From positions 1 to 27,753 of the forward strand of contig JAQBPC010000198.1 of the NCBI GenBank assembly GCA_028287725.1: a stretch of 27,753 bases of DNA, in the 5' to 3' direction. The notes beneath the pieces are model-generated. The model was not told the DNA's origin. It did not search any database and was given only the letters and a program-made list of their open reading frames with translations. Of this stretch, positions 1-7,964 are shown piece after piece. Source of the DNA: Chloroflexota bacterium. Its GTDB lineage: Bacteria > Chloroflexota > UBA5177 > JANWHV01. The position numbers were made by a program, and so were the translations under genes. Position 1 is the first letter of the stretch, and every line of letters begins with the position of its first letter.

Positions 1-359
1 TGAAGGGCTTCATCGACGAGATTCCGCGCGAATATGAAGACGCTGCGATGGTCGATGGTTACAGCAGGTTCCAGGCGTTCTACAAGGTAATCTTGCCGCA
101 GTCGATCCCGGCGATGGCCGCGACGTCCGTGTTCCTGGTGATCACGGTGTGGAACGAGTTCGTCTTTGCCACACAGCTCACGCAGACGAACACGCGCACC
201 GCACCGCCCGGCATCGCCGCCGCGCAAACACTGGGTGGTATCGACTGGGGTCTCATTGCGGCGGTCTCGACGGTGTTCGTTCTGCCGGTTGTGATCTTCA
301 CCTTCCTGGTCCGAAATTATCTGTTGCGCGGCGTCACGTTTGGCGCGGTCCGCCGGTAA
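1..359 (+). CDS. Carbohydrate ABC transporter permease, MalG type (3' part)
   Basis: This is the C-terminal part of an inner-membrane permease of the binding-protein-dependent sugar ABC family. The reading frame is open from base 3, so the gene begins outside the window. The EAA loop that docks on the ATPase is visible near its start (E-D-A-A-M-V-D-G-Y, then I-L-P about ten residues later), as in MalG. Two hydrophobic segments follow (A-T-S-V-F-L-V-I-T-V-W and A-V-S-T-V-F-V-L-P-V-V), and the tail is short and basic. The next gene starts 13 bp after the stop, followed by two ATPase genes, so this is the membrane subunit of the same importer. The substrate cannot be read from this fragment. Confidence 0.93.
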   Translation, partial: KGFIDEIPREYEDAAMVDGYSRFQAFYKVILPQSIPAMAATSVFLVITVWNEFVFATQLTQTNTRTAPPGIAAAQTLGGIDWGLIAAVSTVFVLPVVIFTFLVRNYLLRGVTFGAVRR

Positions 360-372
360 GAAAGAAGCTCAA

Positions 373-591
373 ATGGCACAGATAGAAACGGGGACAGGTG
401 TCGCACCAACGCCAGCCCGAAGGTCGTCATCGCGCGACCTTCTTCGGGTCTGGGGCGAACGCCTCGGCGTGCTACTCATTGTCCTGGGCATCGTCGGGCT
501 CGTTCAGCCGTATGTGCAGGCCTACTACACCTACGGTTTTTCAATTCTCCTTGTTGGAACGATCATCTTCATCATCGCCCGCCATCTGTAA
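373..591 (+). CDS. Small two-helix membrane protein in sugar ABC operon
   Basis: A 72-residue protein. I chose the ATG at 373 over an upstream in-frame start at 340, because 340 lies inside the permease gene and a purine-rich site (AAGAAAG) precedes 373. The first 25 residues are polar and Ser/Arg-rich. Two hydrophobic segments follow (about residues 31-45 and 53-69) with a short turn, predicting a hairpin in the membrane. I do not recognise a family. Its place between permease and ATPase genes recalls the small DUF2160 membrane protein of the rhizobial glycerol ABC transporter, which also has two ATPases. That comparison rests on gene organisation, not on sequence similarity. It may be an accessory subunit of the importer. 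Confidence 0.7.
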   Translation: MAQIETGTGVAPTPARRSSSRDLLRVWGERLGVLLIVLGIVGLVQPYVQAYYTYGFSILLVGTIIFIIARHL

Positions 592-634
592 GGCACGGGT
601 CCGGCGATCGAGCAGTAAGAGGTAGGTATAGAGC

Positions 635-1717
635 ATGGCTGAGCTAGCCCTGGCGTCCGTGACCAAGACGTTCGGCGAGGTTGTGGCCGTCAACGACTTT
701 TCCCTCACCGTGCATGACCACGAGTTTCTCGTGCTACTCGGCCCATCGGGCGCGGGCAAGACGACCACACTGCGGACGGTGGCCGGCCTCGAAAAACCGG
801 ACTCGGGCAAGGTGTCCATCGACCACAAAGAGGTGAATGCCCTTACGCCCGCCGAACGGAATGTAGCGTTCGTGTTCCAGTTTTACGCCCTCTACCCGTT
901 CATGACCGCGTACGACAATATGGCGTTCCCGCTCAAAGCCAATCCCATGCCCAAGGCTGAGATAGACAAACGCGTCCGTGATGCGGCCCGCATCCTGCAA
1001 ATCGAGCACTTGCTCAAGCGGAAGCCCGGGCAGCTGTCCGGCGGCGAGCAGCAGCGTGTCGCCCTTGGTCGGGCCATGGTCCGGCGGCCCCAGGCATATC
1101 TGATGGATGAGCCGCTCACCAACCTGGATGCGAAGCTGCGAACGTCCATGCGCGCAGAGCTCAAACATCTGCAGCGCGATCTTGGCGTTACTACCCTTTA
1201 CGTCACGCACGACCAGATTGAGGCGATGACGATGGGCGACAGGATTGCAGTGCTCAAGAAGGGCAGGCTTCAGCAAATCGGCACGCCACGGGAAATCTAT
1301 GAGTCGCCGCTAAACATCTCCGTGGCATCGTTCGTTGGCCACCCGATGATGGCGCTTCTGCGGTGCAGGATTGCCGGCGACGCCCTGCAAATCGAGGGCA
1401 GCAATGTAAGCCTCTCCGCCACAGGGAGCTTACTTGGCGCCGTCAAGCGTGCGACCAAACAACAAGTTGTGCTGGGACTCCGCTCGGAAGACGTGACTGT
1501 CCATGTGTCGGCGACACCGGACGCGGTGCCTGCGGAAGTGTACGCCGTGGAGCCACTGGGTGATCGCTGCATCTACGACCTCCAAGTTGGCGGCACCCTG
1601 GTCCGCGCCCGCACCGATCCGGAGTTCATGCTCAACCAGGGAGATCGAGTGTGGATCAGCTTTGACTCCGAGCGCGCACATCTGTTTGACGCTCAGACCG
1701 AGGAGAGGATTGCGTAG
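635..1717 (+). CDS. Sugar ABC transporter ATP-binding protein, MalK/UgpC type (first copy)
   Basis: This cytoplasmic ATPase of a carbohydrate importer has 360 residues, the usual MalK length with a C-terminal regulatory TOBE-type region. Walker A is G-P-S-G-A-G-K-T-T (36-44), the Q-loop is Q82, the ABC signature is the canonical L-S-G-G-E-Q-Q (134-140), Walker B ends in D158-E159, and the switch histidine is H192. All catalytic positions are intact. The start has AGAGGTAG upstream. Only 5 bp separate its stop from the start of the second ATPase gene. The two proteins align without gaps over at least the first 200 residues, so they arose by duplication and probably form a heterodimer on the upstream permease. 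Confidence 0.96.
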   Translation: MAELALASVTKTFGEVVAVNDFSLTVHDHEFLVLLGPSGAGKTTTLRTVAGLEKPDSGKVSIDHKEVNALTPAERNVAFVFQFYALYPFMTAYDNMAFPLKANPMPKAEIDKRVRDAARILQIEHLLKRKPGQLSGGEQQRVALGRAMVRRPQAYLMDEPLTNLDAKLRTSMRAELKHLQRDLGVTTLYVTHDQIEAMTMGDRIAVLKKGRLQQIGTPREIYESPLNISVASFVGHPMMALLRCRIAGDALQIEGSNVSLSATGSLLGAVKRATKQQVVLGLRSEDVTVHVSATPDAVPAEVYAVEPLGDRCIYDLQVGGTLVRARTDPEFMLNQGDRVWISFDSERAHLFDAQTEERIA

Positions 1718-1722
1718 CGCAA

Positions 1723-2820
1723 ATGGCTCAGGTAACGGTCAACAAGCTCATCAAACGCTACGGCAACGTCGTCGCCGTGAATGAGATCAGCCTGCAGGTG
1801 AGGGACCATGAGTTCATGGTGTTCCTCGGCCCGTCTGGCTGCGGGAAGACGACGACCCTACGAACGATTGCCGGGCTAGAGACAAGCCAGTCGGGTGATA
1901 TCTTCATTGGTGAACGGCGTGTCAACGACCTCGCGCCTGGTGAACGCGATATCGCGTTCGTCTTCCAATTCTATGCGCTCTACCCGCACCTCTCGGTCTT
2001 CGACAACATAGCATTCCCATTGCGGGCGCAGCGCACCCCCCACGCGGAGGTGGTTCGTCGCGTGCATGCCGCGGCCGCCACGCTACAGATGGAGCCCTTG
2101 CTGAATCGGCGTATTCGTCAGCTGAGCTCCGGCGAGCAGCAACGCGTTGCTCTGGGGCGGGCCATGGTGCGGCAGCCGCAGGTCTTTTTAATGGACGAAC
2201 CGCTCACGAACCTCGACGCGCAGCTTCGCGCCGAAACGCGGGCAGAGCTGAAGCACATTCAGCACGAGCGCGGCGCCACGACCATTTACGTTACTCATGA
2301 CCAGGTCGAGGCGATGGCCATGGGTGACAGAATTACCGTTATGCATCAAGGGCGCATCCAGCAGCAGGGTCCGCCGATGGAGGTATACAACAGGCCCGCA
2401 AACCTTTTCGTAGCCGGGTTCCTTGGCAGCCCCCCGATGGACATCATGCCGGCCCAGTTTAGCCAGAACGGTACGGCCGCGCTGACCATTGGCCCAATCC
2501 GGGTGCCGATTTCGGATGCGCTGCGACATGCTATCGTGGCAAACGGTCATACCACTGACCTCGCGGTTGGCATGCGCGCAGAGCATGTCGCGGTAGTGCC
2601 GGAAGGCACGGAGGGTGCCCAGCCGGTGACCGTGTTTGCCGTCGAGCACTTGGGCGATGAGAACGTCGTGATAGTAACGCTTGGCAATCTACGCTTTCGG
2701 GCCAAAACCGGGCCTCAAGCTACCATTCAAGAAGGTGATACGCTACACGTGAAGCTGCCGTCACAGCGTCTCCACGTATTCGACACCACGACAGGTGATG
2801 CCATCCGCTCACCCATGTAG
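1723..2820 (+). CDS. Sugar ABC transporter ATP-binding protein, MalK/UgpC type (second copy)
   Basis: A 365-residue paralogue of the preceding ATPase with the same layout: Walker A G-P-S-G-C-G-K-T-T (36-44), Q82, Walker B D158-E159, switch H192 and a C-terminal TOBE-type region. The signature motif reads L-S-S-G-E-Q-Q (134-140), with serine replacing the first glycine of LSGGQ. The partner copy is canonical. In ABC dimers each signature completes the other subunit's ATP site, so the two sites of a heterodimer would not be equivalent. Walker B glutamate and the switch histidine are kept, so this copy need not be inactive. The start follows the upstream stop by 5 bp and lacks a strong Shine-Dalgarno site, which suggests translational coupling. 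Confidence 0.95.
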   Translation: MAQVTVNKLIKRYGNVVAVNEISLQVRDHEFMVFLGPSGCGKTTTLRTIAGLETSQSGDIFIGERRVNDLAPGERDIAFVFQFYALYPHLSVFDNIAFPLRAQRTPHAEVVRRVHAAAATLQMEPLLNRRIRQLSSGEQQRVALGRAMVRQPQVFLMDEPLTNLDAQLRAETRAELKHIQHERGATTIYVTHDQVEAMAMGDRITVMHQGRIQQQGPPMEVYNRPANLFVAGFLGSPPMDIMPAQFSQNGTAALTIGPIRVPISDALRHAIVANGHTTDLAVGMRAEHVAVVPEGTEGAQPVTVFAVEHLGDENVVIVTLGNLRFRAKTGPQATIQEGDTLHVKLPSQRLHVFDTTTGDAIRSPM

Positions 2821-2878
2821 ATAACCTGGAGCGCAAGTGGCGTGTTGTTGGGTTTGAGCATTATGAAAGGAACCAGCA

Positions 2879-3880
2879 ATGCCACGACCGGTCACGCTCT
2901 TCACCGGCCAGTTTGCCGACCTCCCAATTGCCGAGCTGGCAAAGAAGGCAAAGGCCTGGGGCTATGATGGGCTCGAGCTTGCCTGCTGGGGCGACCACTT
3001 TGAGGTGTCCAAAGCCCTTGAGAGTGATGCCTATATCAATGAGCGGAAGCAAATTCTCGAGCAGAACGGCCTGAGATGCCACGCAATTGGCGCGCATCTG
3101 GTGGGCCAAGCTGTTGCGGATAAGCTGATCGACGAACGACACCAGGGTGTGTTGCCGCCGCATGTCTGGGGTGACGGCGATCCGGAAGGCGTACGTCAAC
3201 GCGCCGCTGAGGAGATCAAGAACGCCGCGCGGGCGGCTGCGCGCTTTGGCGTGAAACAGGTGAACGGCTTCACCGGCAGCCCGATCTGGCATCTGCTCTA
3301 TTCGTTCCCCCCAAACAACTGGGGCACTATCGACGCCGGTTATCGAGAATTCGCAGACCGTTGGAACCCGATCATCGACGTGTTCGATGAGGTTGGCGTG
3401 CGCTTTGGCCTCGAGGTGCACCCGACGGAGATCGCCTACGACATCGTCACCACGGAGAAGACGCTCGATGCGATTGGCCATCGGCCCGGCTTTGGCTTGA
3501 ACTTCGACCCCAGCCATCTCTACCATCAGTTCGTCGATTCGGTCTTGTTCGTCGAGACCTTCGCCGATCGCATTTATCACGTCCATGTCAAGAATTCGGT
3601 GCGTAACCTCAACGGACGCACCAGCATTTTAGGCTCGCACCTGGACTTCGGCGACCCACGCCGTGGCTGGGACTTCCGTACCCCAGGCCGTGGCGGCGTC
3701 GACTTCGAGGAGATCATCCGGGCCCTCAATCGTGTTGGCTACCAGGGTCCGCTCTCGGTCGAGTGGGAAGACAGCGGCATGGACCGGGAATATGGGGCGC
3801 CTGAAGCAGCGGCATTTGTACGCCGGCTCGACTTCGCGCCTTCCAATGTTGCGTTCGACGCTGCATTCAAGCAGAGCTGA
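2879..3880 (+). CDS. Sugar phosphate isomerase/epimerase, TIM-barrel (AP-endonuclease 2-like) family
   Basis: A 333-residue cytoplasmic enzyme of the xylose-isomerase-like TIM-barrel superfamily. The metal-binding positions expected for the family are visible: glutamate in G-L-E-V-H-P, aspartate in N-F-D-P-S-H, histidine in H-V-H-V-K-N and glutamate in S-V-E-W-E-D. It starts at an ATG with AAAGGA about 7 nt upstream. The neighbours are a sugar ABC importer before it and a Gfo/Idh/MocA dehydrogenase 12 bp after it. Isomerase plus dehydrogenase pairs of this kind are typical of inositol, polyol or uncommon sugar catabolism. The exact substrate is not deducible; 3-keto sugars, inosose or a ketose are possible. 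Confidence 0.9.
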   Translation: MPRPVTLFTGQFADLPIAELAKKAKAWGYDGLELACWGDHFEVSKALESDAYINERKQILEQNGLRCHAIGAHLVGQAVADKLIDERHQGVLPPHVWGDGDPEGVRQRAAEEIKNAARAAARFGVKQVNGFTGSPIWHLLYSFPPNNWGTIDAGYREFADRWNPIIDVFDEVGVRFGLEVHPTEIAYDIVTTEKTLDAIGHRPGFGLNFDPSHLYHQFVDSVLFVETFADRIYHVHVKNSVRNLNGRTSILGSHLDFGDPRRGWDFRTPGRGGVDFEEIIRALNRVGYQGPLSVEWEDSGMDREYGAPEAAAFVRRLDFAPSNVAFDAAFKQS

Positions 3881-3892
3881 GGAGAATCGGAC

Positions 3893-5083
3893 ATGGCGGA
3901 GAAGGTTGGATTCGTCACGCAAGGTGACGCCAAGGCGACCGGCGACATTCCGGAGGTTGGAATCGGCATGCTGGGCTATGCCTTTATGGGGAAGGCGCAC
4001 AGTCACGCATTGAAGACGATACCTCACATTTACTGGCCGCCCCCGGCGATACCTAAGCTGGTGCGGATCGCGGGCCGGTCAGAAGAGAAGGTGGCGCAGG
4101 CTGCCCGCAGGTACGGGTACGAATCGTACAGCACCGATTGGCACGATCTGATCGACGATCCACGCGTGCAAATATTCGACAACGGTGGGCCGAATGACCA
4201 GCACGCGGAACCGTGCATCGCGGCCGCCCAGGCAGGAAAGCACATTATCTGCGAGAAGCCCTTGGGCCGGACGGCTGAAGAAGCGAAACGGATGCTCGAT
4301 GCGGTCGAGAAGGCCGGCGTGAAGCATGCCACGGCCTTCAACTACCGGTTCGTACCGGCGATCAAGCTGGCGTACGATCTGATCCAGGAGGGACGGCTGG
4401 GGCGAATCTATCACTTCCGGGCCAGATACTTGCAGGAATGGATCATGGACCCCAACTTCCCGATGGTGTGGCGGCTTGACGCGGCGACGGCGGGGAGCGG
4501 GGCCCTGGGGGACCTGGGCTCGCACATCATCGACCTGGGACGATTCCTGATAGGGGAGCCGGTCTCGGTGAGCGCCTTGATGAAAACGTTCATCCCCGAG
4601 CGGAAGACCGAGGACGGCCGGATAGCCCATGTGGCGGTTGATGACGCGTTCGAGGCGATCGTGGAATACGCGAACGGCGCGGTGGGGACGCTGGAGGCCT
4701 CGCGCTTCGCCCTGGGACGGAAGAACTCTAACCGCTTCGAAATCAATGGGGAGAAGGGGAGTATCGCCTTCGACATGGAGCGGTTGAACGAGTTGCAGGT
4801 GTATTTGCCCGAGGAGGGCAAGCCTGACACAGCCGGTTTCCGTGATGTGTTGGTGACCGAGGCGAGCCATCCCTACGTCGGAGTCTGGTGGCCCCAGGGC
4901 CATATCATTGGCTGGGAGCACACCTTTGTGCACGAGCTACACCACTTCGTGTCCGCGGTCGTGAATGATACGCCCGTGGGACCTGAGTGCGGCACCTTTG
5001 TGGATGGGTACAGGAACGCGGTAATCTGTGACGCCATCGCGGAAGCTGCTCGCACCGGCCAGCGGGTGAACATAGCCTATTAG
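3893..5083 (+). CDS. Gfo/Idh/MocA family NAD(P)-dependent oxidoreductase
   Basis: A 396-residue dehydrogenase with an N-terminal Rossmann domain and a C-terminal Gfo/Idh/MocA domain. The nucleotide-binding loop is G-I-G-M-L-G-Y-A-F-M-G-K (about 23-34). The family's E-K-P motif is present in I-I-C-E-K-P-L-G, and a conserved G-D-L-G-S-H-I-I-D segment carries the usual active-site aspartate and histidine. GAGGAGA lies 10 nt upstream of the ATG. The N-terminal extension of about 20 residues is slightly longer than in many homologues. As the last gene of the importer operon it probably oxidises the imported sugar or polyol, or its derivative, in the cytoplasm. A candidate terminator hairpin follows at 5130-5169. 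Confidence 0.93.
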   Translation: MAEKVGFVTQGDAKATGDIPEVGIGMLGYAFMGKAHSHALKTIPHIYWPPPAIPKLVRIAGRSEEKVAQAARRYGYESYSTDWHDLIDDPRVQIFDNGGPNDQHAEPCIAAAQAGKHIICEKPLGRTAEEAKRMLDAVEKAGVKHATAFNYRFVPAIKLAYDLIQEGRLGRIYHFRARYLQEWIMDPNFPMVWRLDAATAGSGALGDLGSHIIDLGRFLIGEPVSVSALMKTFIPERKTEDGRIAHVAVDDAFEAIVEYANGAVGTLEASRFALGRKNSNRFEINGEKGSIAFDMERLNELQVYLPEEGKPDTAGFRDVLVTEASHPYVGVWWPQGHIIGWEHTFVHELHHFVSAVVNDTPVGPECGTFVDGYRNAVICDAIAEAARTGQRVNIAY

Positions 5084-5129
5084 TGAAGTGAGCCCCGCCG
5101 GCGACGGCAGTGGACCGGATGCTTGACCG

Positions 5130-5169
5130 GGGCCGGGAGCGTGGAGCGATGGCCAGATTCTCCCGGCCC
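5130..5169 (+). terminator. Candidate terminator hairpin after the sugar operon
   Basis: A perfect 10-bp stem, GGGCCGGGAG (5130-5139) with CTCCCGGCCC (5160-5169), encloses a 20-nt loop. The following bases (TTCTCATC) are only moderately T-rich, so termination strength is uncertain. Its place 47 bp after the dehydrogenase stop and before the independently started VOC gene fits an operon end. Confidence 0.5.
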
Positions 5170-5274
5170 TTCTCATCGCCGGGTTGGCTGAATCAACGTG
5201 AAACTGAATGACAACCTGGAACACCTCATGAACCTGGCCTGACATTTGGCAGACACTATGGATTGGCCTTATTT

Positions 5275-5280
5275 AGGAGG
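5275..5280 (+). promoter_or_regulatory. Shine-Dalgarno site that fixes the VOC gene start
   Basis: A perfect AGGAGG lies 7 nt before the ATG at 5288. The alternative upstream in-frame ATG at 5246 would place this site inside the coding region and has no comparable site of its own. Confidence 0.85.
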
Positions 5281-5287
5281 ACCAGGC

Positions 5288-5773
5288 ATGGGCCAATTGC
5301 AGCGCATTCAGCATATTGGACTCTGCGTCGCCGATATCGATCGTTCGCTAGCCTTCTACGTCGATCTGCTCGGCCTTCGGCTTGTCGAGCGTCACGAGCC
5401 GGGTGAGGGACCACTTGGCCCAATAGGTGCTGCGTTTCTCAGCTGTGGTCAGTTTCATCATGACCTGGTGTTGTTCTACGGCCTGCAGGATACGGGAGAG
5501 CGCGGCTGGTTCGGCGCGGGCCGGCAGCCGTCACCACCCACGGCCCACATCGCATTCCAGGTTGAGAACAGAGCGGTCTTCGAAGGCGTGCTTGCGAGGC
5601 TCCGGGCGTGTGATGTGCCAATAGTTCATGGCCCAGTCAAGCACAGCTCGACTCATCCGGATGGCGACGGTACCTATGGAGAGAACCGCGCCTTCTATAT
5701 CCAGGACCCAGACGGCCATGTGATCGAGATCATGTGCGAAATGGCAGTGATCAGCTCGCCGGTCATAGTCTGA
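5288..5773 (+). CDS. VOC (glyoxalase/bleomycin resistance/dioxygenase) family protein
   Basis: A 161-residue protein of the vicinal oxygen chelate fold. The beta-alpha-beta-beta-beta modules are recognisable. The first starts Q-H-I-G-L-C-V-A-D-I-D-R-S-L-A-F-Y with G-L-R-L-V-E-R. The second contains H-I-A-F-Q-V and ends in Y-I-Q-D-P-D-G-H-V-I-E-I-M. Candidate metal ligands are the early histidine in Q-H-I-G-L, histidines in F-H-H-D and the glutamate in V-I-E-I. The closing D-P-D-G-H-x-I-E-I motif is typical of dioxygenase- or glyoxalase-like members. It lies 204 bp downstream of the sugar operon and appears to be its own unit. The substrate is unknown. Confidence 0.9.
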   Translation: MGQLQRIQHIGLCVADIDRSLAFYVDLLGLRLVERHEPGEGPLGPIGAAFLSCGQFHHDLVLFYGLQDTGERGWFGAGRQPSPPTAHIAFQVENRAVFEGVLARLRACDVPIVHGPVKHSSTHPDGDGTYGENRAFYIQDPDGHVIEIMCEMAVISSPVIV

Positions 5774-5785
5774 CAGGACGGGCCG

Positions 5786-6721
5786 TTACTCGTCGTCGAA
5801 GGTCAGCGAGTCCGTCAGCAGGTCGTAACCGGCCTCGGTGTTTGGGAAGATGCTGGTTGCGCGGTCAAGATACGCCGCCGGGTCTGTCAGGGCCGGACCA
5901 AAGTGCGTGAGCCACAGACGCCGGGCGCCTCCGTCGCGCGCCAGGGTGGCCGCTTCGGCGAACGTGAGATGCTGGGACTCCCACCGCTTCGGCAAATCCT
6001 CCGGCCCGGCGTACATCGCATCCGAGATCAACAAGTCCGTTCCATTTCCATCTGCCTGGACAAAGCGCGTGAGGGCCGGCGTGGGCCGGGTGTCCGTCAC
6101 CAGCACCACCCGAACCCCGCGGCGCGGCGGCCCCATGACATCGCTTGGCACGACCGTGCGGTTACCGACCGCGACGCTCTCTCCATGCTGTAAGCGGCGC
6201 CACTCTGAGCGTGGCACGCCGAGTGCTTCCGCCCGCGCCGGGTCGAATCGTGGCGCGCGTGGCACGGTAAGGCCGTACGCGAGGCACGGTATATCGTGTT
6301 CAACTGATACGCAGTCGATCGTCAGCGCATCCGTATAATCCAGCCCGAATTGTTCGCCCCCTTCAAGGACGCCGTAATGTACCGGATACGGCAGCCGTGG
6401 CGCCACGACCAGCAGGCCGCTGAGGATCTCGACGAGCGGTTCCGGGCCGTAGATCGTTAGCGGGTCGTGCTCATCCTTCCCTGTAAATGCCAGCGTCAGC
6501 AGGAGACCCGGGATGCCAAGTATGTGATCCGCATGCATGTGCGTGAGTAGGATAGTGTTGAGATTTCGCAGACCCCAGGCTCGCTCGCGTATCCCGATCT
6601 GTGTTCCCTCACCGCAGTCGATCAATATGAGCGAGCCGCCGAACCGAACAAGCGCCGCGGAGAGCCGCCGGTTCGGCAGTGGTTGCGTGCCGCCGGATCC
6701 AAGCAGGCAAACATCCAGCAT
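5786..6721 (-). CDS. rnz: Ribonuclease Z-like metallo-beta-lactamase-fold hydrolase
   Basis: A 311-residue protein of the usual length for short-form RNase Z, the endonuclease that matures tRNA 3' ends. The metal motif is T-H-M-H-A-D-H (H61, H63, D65, H66), followed by I-L-G-I-P-G-L-L as in RNase Z. Further ligands fit V-T-D-T-R-P (aspartate), L-L-I-S-D-A-M-Y, the histidine in S-Q-H-L-T-F and L-T-H-F-G-P near the C-terminus. The gene begins 13 bp after the epimerase stop, with a weak ribosome site, so the two are probably co-transcribed. Arylsulfatase-like or other hydrolase activity within the same family cannot be excluded, so the symbol is tentative. Confidence 0.85.
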   Translation of the reverse strand: MLDVCLLGSGGTQPLPNRRLSAALVRFGGSLILIDCGEGTQIGIRERAWGLRNLNTILLTHMHADHILGIPGLLLTLAFTGKDEHDPLTIYGPEPLVEILSGLLVVAPRLPYPVHYGVLEGGEQFGLDYTDALTIDCVSVEHDIPCLAYGLTVPRAPRFDPARAEALGVPRSEWRRLQHGESVAVGNRTVVPSDVMGPPRRGVRVVLVTDTRPTPALTRFVQADGNGTDLLISDAMYAGPEDLPKRWESQHLTFAEAATLARDGGARRLWLTHFGPALTDPAAYLDRATSIFPNTEAGYDLLTDSLTFDDE

Positions 6722-6734
6722 GGTTGGTGCTCGG

Positions 6735-7703
6735 CTATTTCACGAAAGGCGGCGCGTCAACCTGACCATGCGCTATGAGCCAGGCGAGCGACTCATATAC
6801 TGCCTGAAGCGAGCTATAGCGGGGCTGGAAATTCAGCAGACGGCGGGCCTTGTTTATACTCGCATTGGGGCTATGCGCGATATGATCCCACGTCGCTTGG
6901 GCCTCCTCGGCGGGGAGGGTCGTCTTCCATTCGTCCCATGGTAGAAAACGAACGTTTGCTTGCTGCCCGAACCAGCTTGCCACGGTTTCGCTATAGCCAC
7001 GAAGTGTGATGGCAGCAGGCGAGACCACGTGGAAGCTTTCGCCAAGGGCGGTACTCCTGGTGGCCATGGCAGCGGTAAACGACTGCGCCACATCGTCCGC
7101 ATGAACGTGGTGAACGGTTTCCAGACCGAAGTTCGGGAGCGCAAGCTCCTCACCCCGAGCTAGCAGGCTGAACACCTTCGTATTGAAGTTCCCGGCCGGA
7201 TTGACCGGCGCCCAGCCCGGCCCCACGATATGTCCCGGGTGGAGAATAGTTACCGGGAAACCGTTGCGCCGCGCTTCGTTCAGCAGCATGTCTTCGATCG
7301 CTGCCTTCTGCACGCCGTAATTGCCAAAGGGTCTGCGCGGTTGCTCTTCAGTCGCCGGCACCTGGACACTCGGTCCGTGGACCCAGATCGTGCCGCAGTG
7401 CAGGAAATGCTGAACGCGTCCCCGTAGCGCTTCGACGAGTATTGCAGCGCTGCGCGGCGTGAAGCAGATCATGTCGATCACGACATCGGGGGCCAGGTCC
7501 CGAATGCGCGGTCCGAAAGTTCCATCCGCTTCTTCGGCTTCGCGGTCCACAACCTCCCGGCGTACCGCCTGCCAGGCCGCATGCGGTTGATACGGATCGC
7601 GTTTGCCACGGCTGATGGCAATGACCTCGTGGCCTAGCGCGACAAGACGCGGTACAAGGTACGTTCCCACGTGGCCACTGGCGCCAATTACCACCACACG
7701 CAT
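6735..7703 (-). CDS. NAD-dependent epimerase/dehydratase (extended SDR)
   Basis: A 322-residue extended short-chain dehydrogenase. The N-terminus is a Rossmann fold with G-A-S-G-H-V-G directly after the first beta strand. The active-site tyrosine and lysine fit Y-G-V-Q-K (an YxxxK motif). I chose the ATG at 7703 rather than the ATG at 7733, because AGGGGAG lies 9 nt before it and the Rossmann strand begins there. Such enzymes act on nucleotide sugars or related substrates; the substrate here is not evident. The RNase Z-like gene follows after 13 bp. A candidate -10 (TACAAT, 7777-7772) and a hairpin at 7732-7766 lie upstream. Confidence 0.9.
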   Translation of the reverse strand: MRVVVIGASGHVGTYLVPRLVALGHEVIAISRGKRDPYQPHAAWQAVRREVVDREAEEADGTFGPRIRDLAPDVVIDMICFTPRSAAILVEALRGRVQHFLHCGTIWVHGPSVQVPATEEQPRRPFGNYGVQKAAIEDMLLNEARRNGFPVTILHPGHIVGPGWAPVNPAGNFNTKVFSLLARGEELALPNFGLETVHHVHADDVAQSFTAAMATRSTALGESFHVVSPAAITLRGYSETVASWFGQQANVRFLPWDEWKTTLPAEEAQATWDHIAHSPNASINKARRLLNFQPRYSSLQAVYESLAWLIAHGQVDAPPFVK

Positions 7704-7731
7704 GCAGGTTTCTCCCCTTCGATTGCGACTC

Positions 7732-7766
7732 AACCGCCCGGCAACGTTGCCCGGCTGCGGGCGGTT
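7732..7766 (-). promoter_or_regulatory. Hairpin in the leader of the epimerase/RNase Z unit
   Basis: AACCGCCCG (7732-7740) pairs with CGGGCGGTT (7758-7766), and the 12-bp palindrome GGCAACGTTGCC (7740-7751) overlaps it. A -10-like TACAAT on the minus strand (7777-7772) would place the transcript start at about 7765, so the RNA would begin with this structure. No good -35 is visible. It could be an operator or a 5' stabilising stem. Confidence 0.35.
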
Positions 7767-7964
7767 CTCCTATTGTACTTGAATGATCAGCTAGGGTTGG
7801 ACGTCGCGCTGGTCGCACGAAATGCATAGGCATCTTGTTGCCGCAGAGACAGCGACCCCACTTTACGAGCGGGTGTATGATGGACAAATAAGAAGCCCTC
7901 TCGGCTGCACATTTCCCCCGTAACGCACGGGCGCCGGCCTCAGTAGGACAGGAGGAGCTCTGGA

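Noticed and set aside
734..1276. Minus-strand frame of 180 codons opposite the first ATPase
   Set aside because: It is the mirror of conserved Walker and signature codons and has no start signal.
2861..3586. Minus-strand frame of 241 codons opposite the isomerase gene
   Set aside because: The plus-strand TIM-barrel enzyme has all metal-site motifs; the antisense product resembles nothing.
4079..4933. Long minus-strand frame of 284 codons opposite the Gfo/Idh/MocA gene
   Set aside because: The opposite strand encodes a full-length recognisable enzyme. The antisense product has no motif, and such frames are common in GC-rich genes.
7348..7887. Minus-strand frame overlapping the epimerase 5' end and reaching into the intergenic region
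   Set aside because: The Rossmann-fold epimerase in another frame explains the region. The intergenic part shows a -10 box and a hairpin, not coding features.
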